64,000 nucleotides of DNA from Stagnimonas sp965279705 (lineage in GTDB: Bacteria > Pseudomonadota > Gammaproteobacteria > Nevskiales > Nevskiaceae), in assembly GCA_965279705.1 (NCBI GenBank), contig OZ257257.1, positions 620,001 to 684,000 on the forward strand, in the 5' to 3' direction. The notes below the pieces were generated by a model. That model saw only the letters and a program-made list of their open reading frames with translations. It ran no database searches and had not been told where the DNA came from. Numbering within the stretch: the first letter of the stretch is position 1; the number at the start of each line of letters is the position of its first letter. A program made the translations under genes and the position numbers. Positions 50,201 to 59,481 of the stretch are shown piece by piece.

Positions 50201-50218
50201 GGGGCGCTTGCGCGCCCC
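50201..50218 (-). terminator. Terminator-like hairpin after the small exported gene
   Basis: GGGGCGC (50201-50207) and GCGCCCC (50212-50218) form a GC-rich stem with a four-base loop. On the minus strand it is followed by GCTTTATTTG, a T-rich tail, as expected for an intrinsic terminator of the gene at 50239-50571. It lies upstream of aguA. Confidence 0.65.
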
Positions 50219-50238
50219 GGATGCACACTCGATCGAGT

Positions 50239-50571
50239 CTATCTTTGACTGGATTGCAGTTCGTCGGTGCGCTGCAGGGCCGGCGGCTGGCCAGGCACTA
50301 CGGCATCGACCACATGGTTGTTCTCGAAAAATACCGAGAAGCCGGGGTAGTCCCAGCGGGTGATCGGGGGCTGATGCTTGGAACCGCCGCCTACGGGCGC
50401 GCGTTTAGTGGTGGGCGCGCCGAACTGTTGAAGTACGGTTTTCATGGTGCTGCCCTTGCTGGGCTTGCTGACTGGAGTGCTGAGGCCTGCGTCTGGCATC
50501 TCGAGCACATCGGCATAGGCTGCAGGCAGGGCTGGCAGCAACATGACCAGGGCCAAGAGGGTCGAACGCAT
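50239..50571 (-). CDS. Small exported protein of unknown function
   Basis: A 110-residue product with a signal peptide (RSTLLALVMLLPALPAAYA). The compact domain (MKTVLQQFGAPTTKRAPVGG, ITRWDYPGFSVFFENNHVVD) has a Gly-x-Pro helix end followed by aromatic beta strands, reminiscent of BamE/SmpA-like folds. I can only offer this as a resemblance. The gene is divergent from the str operon promoter, 223 bases before rpsL. Its tail is Gln/Ser rich. The ORF, signal peptide and terminator together make it a credible gene. Confidence 0.68.
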   Translation of the reverse strand: MRSTLLALVMLLPALPAAYADVLEMPDAGLSTPVSKPSKGSTMKTVLQQFGAPTTKRAPVGGGSKHQPPITRWDYPGFSVFFENNHVVDAVVPGQPPALQRTDELQSSQR

Positions 50572-50653
50572 GTCGGCTACTCCGCTTAAAGGTGGGAAAA
50601 TCTCAAGTCCTTGTTACTGTAGCAGCGTTGCTTCCTAGAAGCCGCTCAGTGTA

Positions 50654-50682
50654 TTGACACTGTGCAGGGTCGCACCTATTAT
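50654..50682 (+). promoter_or_regulatory. str operon promoter
   Basis: TTGACA (50654-50659), 17 bases, TATTAT (50677-50682): a near-consensus sigma-70 promoter about 110 bases before rpsL. Transcription should start near 50689. Confidence 0.85.
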
Positions 50683-50695
50683 TCGCGACCTCAAA

Positions 50696-50719
50696 AACGG
50701 GCCGGCTCGCTGGCCCGTT
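50696..50719 (+). promoter_or_regulatory. Leader hairpin of the str operon mRNA
   Basis: AACGGGCC (50696-50703) and GGCCCGTT (50712-50719) form an 8-bp stem with an 8-base loop, right after the expected transcription start. GTTGTCTT follows, only moderately T-rich, so an attenuator or a 5' stabilising hairpin are both possible. Confidence 0.55.
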
Positions 50720-50794
50720 GTTGTCTTCAACGCTGTCCACATCCGCATTGCGCGTGGACGGGTCTCGCAGCACCTTCGTAGGATCAGGAATACC

Positions 50795-51202
50795 GTGCCA
50801 ACAATCAACCAACTCGTGCGCGATGGCCGCACCAGCAAGGTCTACAAGAGCAAAGCACCCGCTCTGACCGGCAGCCCGCAAAAGCGCGGCGTCTGCACTC
50901 GCGTCTACACCACGACGCCGAAAAAGCCCAACTCCGCTCTGCGTAAGGTTTGCCGCGTGCGCCTGACCAATGGCTTTGAAGTCACCAGCTACATCGGTGG
51001 TGAAGGTCACAACTTGCAGGAGCACTCGGTCGTCATGATCCGTGGTGGTCGCGTAAAAGATCTTCCCGGCGTTCGCTATCACACGGTCCGTGGTGCGCTC
51101 GACGCATCCGGTGTGGACAAGCGCCGTCAGAGCCGTTCGAAGTACGGCGCGAAGCGTCCCAAGGCCGGTGCTGCAGCCCCTGCAGCTGGCAAGAAGAAGT
51201 AA
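50795..51202 (+). CDS. rpsL: 30S ribosomal protein S12
   Basis: S12 sits at the decoding centre and controls proofreading. From GTG 50795, preceded by AGGATCAGGA, the product has 135 residues. The near-invariant core is present: PQKRGVCTRVYTTTPKKPNS with the streptomycin-site lysine, VTSYIGGEGHNLQEHSVVMI, and GGRVKDLPGVRYHTVRGALD. The residues classically altered in streptomycin-resistant mutants are wild type by inspection. A C-terminal extension of Ala/Gly/Pro ending in KKK is longer than in E. coli. The start codon is GTG rather than ATG. It leads the str operon. Confidence 0.98.
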   Translation: MPTINQLVRDGRTSKVYKSKAPALTGSPQKRGVCTRVYTTTPKKPNSALRKVCRVRLTNGFEVTSYIGGEGHNLQEHSVVMIRGGRVKDLPGVRYHTVRGALDASGVDKRRQSRSKYGAKRPKAGAAAPAAGKKK

Positions 51203-51214
51203 GAGAGAACAGCT

Positions 51215-51688
51215 ATGTCACGTCGCCGCACCCCAGAAAAACGCGAAATCCTGCCCGACCCGAAGTTCAAGAGTGTTGTGCTCTCGAAGTTCATGGCCAT
51301 GATCATGGAGGACGGCAAGAAAGCCGTCGCCGAAAAGATCATCTACGGCGCGCTCGATCAGATTGCCACCAAGCGCAAGACCGACGATCCGGTTGCAGTG
51401 CTGCAAACCGCGTTCGACAACGTGGCCCCCGCCGTCGAGGTGAAGTCACGCCGCGTCGGTGGTGCGACCTACCAGGTGCCGGTGGAAGTGCGTGCGGTTC
51501 GCCGCAATACGCTCGCCATGCGCTGGCTGGTGGATGCCGCGCGCAAGCGCGGCGAGAAGGGCATGATGGATCGTCTCGCCGGCGAGCTTCTCGATGCCTC
51601 CGAGAACCGCGGTGCCGCCGTCAAAAAGCGCGAAGACACCCACAAGATGGCCGAAGCCAACAAGGCTTTCGCCCACTTCCGCTGGTAA
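51215..51688 (+). CDS. rpsG: 30S ribosomal protein S7
   Basis: S7 nucleates assembly of the 30S head. The 157-residue protein shows RRRTPEKREILPDPKFKS, AVLQTAFDNVAPAVEVKSRR, GGATYQVPVEVRAVRRNTLA, and ends with EANKAFAHFRW. The rpsL-rpsG gap is only 12 bases. E. coli uses a roughly 100-base structured spacer here as the S7 repressor site, so that form of feedback appears to be absent. Confidence 0.98.
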   Translation: MSRRRTPEKREILPDPKFKSVVLSKFMAMIMEDGKKAVAEKIIYGALDQIATKRKTDDPVAVLQTAFDNVAPAVEVKSRRVGGATYQVPVEVRAVRRNTLAMRWLVDAARKRGEKGMMDRLAGELLDASENRGAAVKKREDTHKMAEANKAFAHFRW

Positions 51689-51693
51689 TGGCG

Positions 51694-51711
51694 GGGCTGG
51701 TATTCCAGCCC
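51694..51711 (+). promoter_or_regulatory. Hairpin in the rpsG-fusA spacer
   Basis: GGGCTGG (51694-51700) and CCAGCCC (51705-51711) enclose a TATT loop five bases after the rpsG stop. A second, weaker stem ATCCGC/GCGGAT (51739-51744 and 51759-51764) follows in the 143-base spacer. There is no T-run, so transcription probably continues into fusA. The structures could adjust the S7-to-EF-G ratio. Confidence 0.45.
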
Positions 51712-51831
51712 GCTGTCCCCATGTTTTCGCTGTATGCGATCCGCGGCCCTCAAAAGCTGCGGATTGTCATTTGAAGATCATGTTCTTGCTGAATATGGTC
51801 CCTCCAGCAACCCCAGACCCAAGAGTTCACC

Positions 51832-53934
51832 ATGGCCCGCGCGACCCCCATTAATCTTTACCGCAACATCGGCATCTCTGCGCACATCGACGCGGGCAAG
51901 ACCACTACGACCGAGCGCGTGCTGTTCTACACCGGTGTGAACCACAAGATCGGCGAAGTGCACGACGGTGCCGCCACCATGGACTGGATGGAGCAGGAGC
52001 AGGAGCGTGGCATCACGATCACCTCGGCTGCCACCACCACCTTCTGGAAGGGTATGGCGGGCCAGTTCGAAAATCACCGCATCAACATCATCGACACCCC
52101 GGGGCACGTGGACTTCACCATCGAAGTCGAGCGTTCCATGCGCGTGCTCGATGGCGCCTGCATGCTGTATTGCGCGGTCGGCGGCGTGCAGCCGCAGTCC
52201 GAGACCGTGTGGCGCCAGGCCACCAAGTACAAGGTGCCCCGCCTCGCGTTCGTCAACAAGATGGACCGCATGGGTGCCGACTTCTACAAGGTCGTCAAAC
52301 AGATCAAAGACAAGCTGCGCGCCACCGTGGTGCCGATCCAGATCCCGATCGGCGCTGAAGAAAAGTTCGAGGGCGTGGTCGATCTGGTCAAGATGAAAGC
52401 CATCATCTGGAGCGAGGCCGACAAGGGCATCACTTTCACCTACGGCGAAATCCCGGCTGACTTGGTTGAGACCGCCGAGAAGTGGCGCGCCAACATGGTG
52501 GAGGCCGCGGCCGAAGCCAGCGACGAGATGATGAACAAGTATCTCGAAGGCGGCGAGCTGACTGAAGAAGAGATCAAAGCTGGCCTGCGCAAGCGCACGC
52601 TCGCCCTTGAAATCTTCCCGATGCTCTGCGGCTCGGCCTTCAAGAACAAGGGCGTGCAGGCCATGCTCGACGCCGTCGTCGAATATCTGCCCGCACCGAC
52701 CGATGTGCCGCCAATCGACGCGCACGATGTCGACAATTACGAGACCATCATCCAGCGCAAAGCAGATGACTCGGAGCCCTTCTCCGCGCTCGCCTTCAAG
52801 ATCATGACCGACAAATATGTCGGCGCATTGACCTTCGTGCGCGTCTATTCAGGCATCTTGAAGCAGGGCGATACGGTCTACAACTCGCGCAGCGGCAAGA
52901 CCGAGCGCATCGGTCGTATCGTGCAGATGCACGCCAACGAGCAGAAGGCTGTGACCGAAGTGGTTGCCGGCGACATCGCCGCCTGCATTGGTTTGAAGGA
53001 TGTGTTCACCGGCACCACGCTGGCTTCCGAATCGAAGCCCGTCGTGCTCGAGCGCATGATCTTCCCGGAGCCGGTGATCTCGCAGGCCGTCGAGCCGAAG
53101 ACCAAGGTCGATCAGGAGAAGATGGGCATCGCGCTGTCGCGCCTTGCTCAGGAAGATCCTTCGTTCCGCGTCAAGACCGACGAGGAAACGGGCCAGATCA
53201 TCATGTCCGGCATGGGCGAGCTGCATCTCGAAATTCTCGTCGATCGCATGAAGCGCGAATACGGCGTAGAAGCCAACGTTGGTGCGCCGCAGGTGGCCTA
53301 CCGCGAAACCATTCGCAAGACGGTGGAGCAGGAAGGCAAGCACGCCAAGCAGTCAGGTGGTAAGGGCCAGTTCGGCCACGTCTGGTTGCGTCTGGAGCCG
53401 GGTGAAGTCGGTTCCGGCTATATCTTCGAGAACGAGACCGTCGGCGGCACCGTGCCGAAAGAGTTCATCCCGGCCGTGGACAAGGGCCTCAAGGACGCGA
53501 TCAAGAATGGCGTCATGGCGGGTTATCCCGTCGTGGACATCAAGATCGTGCTCACCGACGGCAGCTACCACGAAGTCGACTCGTCCGAAATCGCGTTCCG
53601 TCTCGCCGCCAGCATTGCGTTCAAAGAAGGCTGCCAGAAGGCGAGCCCGGTCATCCTCGAGCCCATCATGTTGGTGGACGTCGAGACGCCGGAAGACTAC
53701 ATGGGCGATGTCATCGGCGATCTCAACCGTCGCCGCGGCATGATCCTTGGTGCCGAAGACAACTTCGGTGCGAAGGTGATTCGCGCTGAGTTGCCATTGT
53801 CGGAAATGTTTGGTTACTCGACCTCGCTGCGCAGCATGTCGCAGGGTCGCGCTACCTACTCGATGGAGTTCCTGAAGTATCAGGAAGCCCCGCGCACCGT
53901 CACTGAAGCTCTGGCCAAGAAAGCCAAGGGCTAA
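51832..53934 (+). CDS. fusA: Elongation factor G
   Basis: EF-G drives translocation of tRNA and mRNA and, with RRF, ribosome recycling. The 700-residue protein starts ARATPINLYRNIGISAHIDA, then GKTTTTERVLFYTG. Switch I is intact with EQERGITITSAATTTFW, then DTPGHVDFTIEVERS (G3) and FVNKMDRMGADF (G4). Domain IV contains VAYRETIRKTVEQEGKHAKQ, and the end is RSMSQGRATYSMEFLKYQEA. This ordinary switch I makes a useful contrast with the altered one in the adjacent tuf. The ribosome-binding site is weak (CCCAAGAG). Confidence 0.98.
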   Translation: MARATPINLYRNIGISAHIDAGKTTTTERVLFYTGVNHKIGEVHDGAATMDWMEQEQERGITITSAATTTFWKGMAGQFENHRINIIDTPGHVDFTIEVERSMRVLDGACMLYCAVGGVQPQSETVWRQATKYKVPRLAFVNKMDRMGADFYKVVKQIKDKLRATVVPIQIPIGAEEKFEGVVDLVKMKAIIWSEADKGITFTYGEIPADLVETAEKWRANMVEAAAEASDEMMNKYLEGGELTEEEIKAGLRKRTLALEIFPMLCGSAFKNKGVQAMLDAVVEYLPAPTDVPPIDAHDVDNYETIIQRKADDSEPFSALAFKIMTDKYVGALTFVRVYSGILKQGDTVYNSRSGKTERIGRIVQMHANEQKAVTEVVAGDIAACIGLKDVFTGTTLASESKPVVLERMIFPEPVISQAVEPKTKVDQEKMGIALSRLAQEDPSFRVKTDEETGQIIMSGMGELHLEILVDRMKREYGVEANVGAPQVAYRETIRKTVEQEGKHAKQSGGKGQFGHVWLRLEPGEVGSGYIFENETVGGTVPKEFIPAVDKGLKDAIKNGVMAGYPVVDIKIVLTDGSYHEVDSSEIAFRLAASIAFKEGCQKASPVILEPIMLVDVETPEDYMGDVIGDLNRRRGMILGAEDNFGAKVIRAELPLSEMFGYSTSLRSMSQGRATYSMEFLKYQEAPRTVTEALAKKAKG

Positions 53935-53983
53935 TTAGTTTCCATATCCCCAATTCACGAAAGAAAGCACAAGGAATACTCAG

Positions 53984-55183
<1,200 letters not shown>

Positions 55184-55198
55184 GCCTGCAAATGCGTC

Positions 55199-55240
55199 TT
55201 AAAAGCCCTCTAGTGAGAGATCGCTAGAGGGCTTTTCTAA
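55199..55240 (+). terminator. str operon terminator
   Basis: A 13-bp stem (55201-55213 with 55224-55236, AAAAGCCCTCTAG and CTAGAGGGCTTTT), loop TGAGAGATCG, and T-rich tail. It closes the str operon after tuf. Confidence 0.93.
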
Positions 55241-55279
55241 CCCCGAAAGTTGGCGCTGTAGAAAGTTTCAGAAATGTAG

Positions 55280-55308
55280 TTGCGCAGGCCTAAAGGCGTC
55301 GATATAAT
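55280..55308 (+). promoter_or_regulatory. S10 operon promoter
   Basis: TTGCGC (55280-55285), 17 bases, TATAAT (55303-55308). Transcription would start near 55315, leaving a leader of only about 46 bases before rpsJ. This is far shorter than the E. coli leader that binds L4. Confidence 0.75.
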
Positions 55309-55360
55309 CCGCGCCCCTCGCTTCTCCCGCCCCCAGTTCTTTTCATTATTGAGTGTGTGC

Positions 55361-55675
55361 ATGGCAACCAGCCAATCCATTCGTATCCGTCTCAAGGCCT
55401 TCGATCATCGTTTGATCGACAAGAGCGCCAAAGAGATTGTTGAGACCGCAAAGCGCACCGGCGCTGTTGTTCGCGGCCCGATCCCGCTGCCTACCCGCAA
55501 AGAGCGTTTCACCGTTCTGGCGTCGCCCAACGGCGATAAGGATGCACGCGATCAATTCGAAATCCGTACCCACAAGCGTTTGATGCAGATCGTTGAGCCG
55601 ACGGAAAAAACCGTCGACGCGCTCTCGAAGCTCGATCTGCCGGCGGGTGTGGAAGTTCAGATCAGCCTCAACTAA
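55361..55675 (+). CDS. rpsJ: 30S ribosomal protein S10 (NusE)
   Basis: A 104-residue protein, first of the S10 operon; it is also the NusE antitermination factor. Conserved stretches: IRIRLKAFDHRLIDKSAKEI, VETAKRTGAVVRGPIPLPTR, FEIRTHKRLMQIVEPTEKTV, and AGVEVQISLN at the end. ATG 55361 is chosen over the open frame upstream, which includes the promoter. No strong ribosome-binding site is seen; the leader is T-rich with GAGTGTGTGC just before the ATG. Confidence 0.98.
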   Translation: MATSQSIRIRLKAFDHRLIDKSAKEIVETAKRTGAVVRGPIPLPTRKERFTVLASPNGDKDARDQFEIRTHKRLMQIVEPTEKTVDALSKLDLPAGVEVQISLN

Positions 55676-55687
55676 GGAGACTTCATC

Positions 55688-56338
55688 ATGACTAAGCAAG
55701 TCTCTAATTTGGGTCTGGTCGGCAAGAAGGCTGGCATGACGCGCGTCTTCACCGAAGCTGGTGAATCGATCCCCGTCACCGTGCTGCAGTGCCTGCCCAA
55801 CCGCGTCACGCAGATCAAGACCATCGAAACCGATGGCTATCGCGCAGTACAGGTCACCTTCGGCGAAGTCAAGGCCAGCCGTGTCACCAAGGCGCTGGCC
55901 GGTCACTTCAAGAAGGCCGGCGTTGCTGCGGGCAAGGAGCTCGTCGAGTTCCGTTTGAGCGAAGGCGAGGGCGCAGAATTTGCCGCCGGCACCGAGCTCA
56001 AGGTCGACATGTTCAACGACGTCAAGTCGGTCGATGTCATGGGCACCAGCATGGGCAAGGGTTTCGCCGGTTGGCAGAAGCGCCACAACTTCGGTGGTGG
56101 TCGCGCTTCGCACGGTAACTCGCTCTCGCACCGCATGCCCGGCTCGATCGGTCAGCGTCAGTCGCCCGGCAAGGTGTGGAAGGGTAAGGAGATGGCCGGT
56201 CACATGGGTTCGACCCAGATCACCGCGCTCAATCTCACTGTCGTCCGCATCGACCACGAGCGCAATCTCATTCTCGTTAAGGGCGCAGTTCCTGGCCACG
56301 CGGACGGCACGATCATCGTGCGTCCGACGGTCAAGTAA
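55688..56338 (+). CDS. rplC: 50S ribosomal protein L3
   Basis: A 216-residue early-assembly protein near the peptidyl transferase centre. It has GLVGKKAGMTRVFTEAGES, VMGTSMGKGFAGWQKRHNFG, and SIGQRQSPGKVWKGKEMAGH, which includes the glutamine that PrmB methylates in E. coli. AAGGAG precedes the ATG. Confidence 0.98.
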   Translation: MTKQVSNLGLVGKKAGMTRVFTEAGESIPVTVLQCLPNRVTQIKTIETDGYRAVQVTFGEVKASRVTKALAGHFKKAGVAAGKELVEFRLSEGEGAEFAAGTELKVDMFNDVKSVDVMGTSMGKGFAGWQKRHNFGGGRASHGNSLSHRMPGSIGQRQSPGKVWKGKEMAGHMGSTQITALNLTVVRIDHERNLILVKGAVPGHADGTIIVRPTVK

Positions 56339-56349
56339 GGCGAGCACTC

Positions 56350-56955
56350 ATGGAACTCAAAACTCAAACTGGCGAAGCGATCACGGTGTCTGACACCGTG
56401 TTTGGTGCCGAATACAACGAGCCGCTCATTCACCAGATCGTCACTGCCTACATGGCTGCTGGCCGTTCGGGCACGAAGGCGCAGAAATCGAAGGCCATGG
56501 TTTCCGGCGGCGGCAAAAAGCCCTGGAAGCAGAAAGGCACTGGTCGCGCACGCGCCGGCTCCATTCGCAGCCCGCTCTGGCGTGGCGGCGGCAAGACGTT
56601 TGCTGCCGTGCCGCGTGACTTCTCCCAGAAGGTCAACAAGAAAATGTATCGCGGTGCGATCCGTTCGATCGTGGCCGAGCTGACCCGCAAGGGCCATCTG
56701 GTCGTCGCTGACACCTTTGCCGTGACCGAAGCCAAGACGCAGTCGCTGATCGCCAAGCTCCAGCAGGACGCTTGCGGCACCGACATCCTCCTGGTGATGG
56801 ATGCGGTCGACAAGAATCTGTTCCTCTCCGCCCGCAACCTGCACAAGGTCGGCGTGTGCGATGTCGAAGCGCTGAACCCCGTCGCGCTGTTGCGCCACGA
56901 GAAAGTGCTGATGACGAAGGAAGCCATCAAGAAGCTGGAGGCCTGGCTCGCATGA
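56350..56955 (+). CDS. rplD: 50S ribosomal protein L4
   Basis: A 201-residue protein lining the exit tunnel. It contains SGTKAQKSKAMVSGGGKKPW, KQKGTGRARAGSIRSPLWRG (the tunnel loop) and ALLRHEKVLMTKEAIKKLEA. In E. coli L4 represses its own operon through the S10 leader; the leader here looks too short for that. It overlaps rplW by four bases. Confidence 0.97.
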   Translation: MELKTQTGEAITVSDTVFGAEYNEPLIHQIVTAYMAAGRSGTKAQKSKAMVSGGGKKPWKQKGTGRARAGSIRSPLWRGGGKTFAAVPRDFSQKVNKKMYRGAIRSIVAELTRKGHLVVADTFAVTEAKTQSLIAKLQQDACGTDILLVMDAVDKNLFLSARNLHKVGVCDVEALNPVALLRHEKVLMTKEAIKKLEAWLA

Positions 56956-57275
56956 GCAACATTCACGTAGCTGGCGAGCGCCTGCACCAGATCATTCTGG
57001 CGCCGGTCGTCTCGGAAAAATCCACCCGCGTTGCCGAAAAGCGCAACCAGGCGGTATTCAAGGTGGCGCTCGATGCCAAGAAGCCTGAAATCAAGTCGGC
57101 GGTCGAGAAGCTCTTCAACGTCAAGGTGACGGGCGTGCAAACGCTGATCGTCAAGGGCAAGAAGAAGCGCTTCGGCAAAACCGAAGGCAAGCGCTCCGAT
57201 GTCAAGAAGGCTTACGTGTCGCTCGCCGACGGTCAGGAAATTGATTTCCTGAACGGCGCTGCGCCGCAGGCTTAA
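56952..57275 (+). CDS. rplW: 50S ribosomal protein L23
   Basis: A 107-residue protein at the tunnel exit, docking site for trigger factor and SRP. It shows ILAPVVSEKSTRVAEKRNQA, FKVALDAKKPEIKSAVEKLF and KRFGKTEGKRSDVKKAYVSL. It is translationally coupled to rplD (ATGA). The ATG of 56952 fits the family start better than the longer open frame from 56772. Confidence 0.97.
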   Translation: MSNIHVAGERLHQIILAPVVSEKSTRVAEKRNQAVFKVALDAKKPEIKSAVEKLFNVKVTGVQTLIVKGKKKRFGKTEGKRSDVKKAYVSLADGQEIDFLNGAAPQA

Positions 57276-57287
57276 GGGGAATAGAAC

Positions 57288-58118
57288 ATGGCACTCGTCC
57301 AACTCAATCCGCGTTCGCCTGGCACCCGCCATGTCGTTCGCGTGGTGCACAAGCACCTGCACAAGGGCGCCGCGCACGGCCCCTTGCTCGAATCGCAGCA
57401 CCGTCATGGTGGCCGCAACAACAATGGTCACATCACCACCCGTCACATCGGCGGTGGCCACAAGCAGGCTTATCGCCTGATTGATTTCAAGCGCAACAAA
57501 GATGGCGTTCCGGGCAAGGTCGAGACGATCGAATACGATCCGAACCGTACCGCCCACATCGCGTTGATCCTGTTCGCAGACGGCGAGCGTCGCTACATCA
57601 TTGCGCCCAAGGGCCTGGTGGTTGGTGATGCGATCCAGAACGGTTCTGACGCACCGATCAAGAATGGCAATGCGCTGCCGCTGCGCAACATTCCGGTCGG
57701 CTCAACGATTCACTGCGTGGAGATGCGCCCCGGCAAGGGTGCGCAGATCGGTCGCTCGGCTGGCGCTGCGATCCAGTTCGTGGCTCGCGAAGGCGAGTAT
57801 GTGACCCTGCGTCTTCGCTCCGGCGAAATGCGCAAGATCCACAGCGAATGCCGCGCCGTTATCGGTGAAGTTAGCAACAACGAACACAACCTTCGCCAAT
57901 ACGGCAAGGCCGGTGCCAAGCGTTGGAAGGGCATTCGCCCGACCGTCCGTGGCGTCGTGATGAACCCGGTCGATCACCCGCACGGTGGTGGTGAGGGCAA
58001 GTCCGGCCAGGGTAACCCGCACCCGGTTTCGCCCTGGGGCCAGAAGGCAAAGGGTCTCAAGACTCGTAATAACAAGCGCACGCAGCAGTTCATCGTGCGT
58101 AGCCGCCACAAGAAGTAA
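57288..58118 (+). CDS. rplB: 50S ribosomal protein L2
   Basis: A 276-residue core protein needed for subunit joining and peptidyl transfer. Conserved blocks: NNNGHITTRHIGGGHKQAYR, VETIEYDPNRTAHIALILFA, GEVSNNEHNLRQYGKAGAKR, and VVMNPVDHPHGGGEGKSG with the catalytic-centre histidine. GGGGAATAG precedes the start. Confidence 0.98.
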   Translation: MALVQLNPRSPGTRHVVRVVHKHLHKGAAHGPLLESQHRHGGRNNNGHITTRHIGGGHKQAYRLIDFKRNKDGVPGKVETIEYDPNRTAHIALILFADGERRYIIAPKGLVVGDAIQNGSDAPIKNGNALPLRNIPVGSTIHCVEMRPGKGAQIGRSAGAAIQFVAREGEYVTLRLRSGEMRKIHSECRAVIGEVSNNEHNLRQYGKAGAKRWKGIRPTVRGVVMNPVDHPHGGGEGKSGQGNPHPVSPWGQKAKGLKTRNNKRTQQFIVRSRHKK

Positions 58119-58130
58119 GAGAGCACGACC

Positions 58131-58400
58131 ATGCCGCGTTCCATTAAGAAGGGCCCGTTCGTCGATCATCACCTTGCAAAGAAGGTGGCAGATTCGACTG
58201 GTGCCCGCGTCAAGAAGCCGATCAAGACCTGGTCGCGCCGTTCCATGATCACCCCTGATTTTGTGGGCCTCACGTTCCAGGTTCATAACGGCAAGCTGCA
58301 CCTGCCGGTTTATGTCACCGACAACATGATTGGCCACAAGCTTGGCGAGTTCTCTCCGACCCGTACCTTCAAAGGTCACGGCGGCGACAAGAAAGGCTAG
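58131..58400 (+). CDS. rpsS: 30S ribosomal protein S19
   Basis: An 89-residue protein of the 30S head contacting S13 and tRNA. PRSIKKGPFVDHHLAKKV, KTWSRRSMITPDFVGLTF and NMIGHKLGEFSPTRTFKGHG are diagnostic. It lies 12 bases after rplB and 9 before rplV. Confidence 0.98.
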   Translation: MPRSIKKGPFVDHHLAKKVADSTGARVKKPIKTWSRRSMITPDFVGLTFQVHNGKLHLPVYVTDNMIGHKLGEFSPTRTFKGHGGDKKG

Positions 58401-58409
58401 GAGACGACC

Positions 58410-58751
58410 ATGCAAACGCAAGCTGTTTTACGTTTTACCCGTCTGTCTTCGCAGAAGGCTCGCCTGTTGGCGGACCTCGTGCGCACCAAGCCGGTCGGTG
58501 AAGCCGTCAACATCCTTAAGTTCTCGCCGCAGAAGTCTGCTCGCATCATCTTGAAGGTGCTGGAATCTGCCATCGCTAACGCCGAGAACAATTTTGGCGC
58601 GGATGTCGATGAGCTGAAAATCCAGGAAATCTTCGTCGATAAAGGGCCGGTGCTGAAGCGCATCATGCCCCGTGCAAAGGGCCGTGCTGATCGCATCTTG
58701 AAGCCGACTTCGCACATCACCATCAAAGTCTCTGACGGCAAGGCAGCGTAA
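58410..58751 (+). CDS. rplV: 50S ribosomal protein L22
   Basis: A 113-residue protein whose long loop lines the exit tunnel. RLSSQKARLLADLVRTKPVG, AIANAENNFGADVDELKIQE and PRAKGRADRILKPTSHITIK are seen. GAGACGACC precedes the ATG, a reasonable ribosome-binding site. It sits between rpsS and rpsC as in other S10 operons. Confidence 0.97.
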   Translation: MQTQAVLRFTRLSSQKARLLADLVRTKPVGEAVNILKFSPQKSARIILKVLESAIANAENNFGADVDELKIQEIFVDKGPVLKRIMPRAKGRADRILKPTSHITIKVSDGKAA

Positions 58752-58754
58752 ATC

Positions 58755-59462
58755 ATGGGCCATAAAGTTAATCCCAACGGCTTCCGCCTCGGCATCACCA
58801 CCAGCCATACCTCGACTTGGTACGCTGAGAAGGGTGCATACGCTGAGACGCTCGCCAAAGACATGATCGTCCGCGCCTTCTTGTTCAAAAAGCTCGCCGC
58901 CGCGTCCGTCAGCAAGATCCGCATCGACCGCCCGGCCAAGTCGGCTCGCGTCACGATCCACACCGCTCGCCCTGGCATCGTCATCGGCAAGAAGGGTGAG
59001 GACATCGAGAAGCTGAAGGCTGAAGTCGCCAGCAAGATGGGCCTCAAGGTGGATTCTGTGCACATCTCGGTTGAAGAGATCAAGCGCCCGGAACTCGACG
59101 CCAAGCTCGTCGCCGATTCAATTGCCCAGCAGCTCGAGCGTCGCATCATGTTCCGCCGCGCCATGAAGCGCTCGGTGCAGAACGCCATGCGCATCGGTGC
59201 CGGCGGCATCAAGATCCAGCTCGGCGGCCGTTTGAACGGCGCTGAAATCGCCCGCGTCGAGTGGTACCGCGAAGGCCGCGTGCCCTTGCACACGCTGCGC
59301 GCCGTGGTCGACTACAACACTGCTGAAGCGAAAACCACATACGGAATCATCGGCGTCAAGGTGTGGGTTTACACCGGCGAAGCCTTTGAGCCCGAGGCAG
59401 TTCACGCTCCCGTGACCCGCCACTCCAAGAAAGACGAATCCACCGAGGCCGCATCGGCCTAA
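58755..59462 (+). CDS. rpsC: 30S ribosomal protein S3
   Basis: A 235-residue protein at the mRNA entry tunnel with helicase-like function. MGHKVNPNGFRLGI opens it. The KH domain contains RPGIVIGKKGEDIEKLKAEV (GXXG loop), and GRLNGAEIARVEWYREGRVP with VDYNTAEAKTTYGIIGVKVW follow. The tail is Glu/Ala rich. Confidence 0.98.
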   Translation: MGHKVNPNGFRLGITTSHTSTWYAEKGAYAETLAKDMIVRAFLFKKLAAASVSKIRIDRPAKSARVTIHTARPGIVIGKKGEDIEKLKAEVASKMGLKVDSVHISVEEIKRPELDAKLVADSIAQQLERRIMFRRAMKRSVQNAMRIGAGGIKIQLGGRLNGAEIARVEWYREGRVPLHTLRAVVDYNTAEAKTTYGIIGVKVWVYTGEAFEPEAVHAPVTRHSKKDESTEAASA

Positions 59463-59481
59463 GGTTTAAGGAACTACTCCA

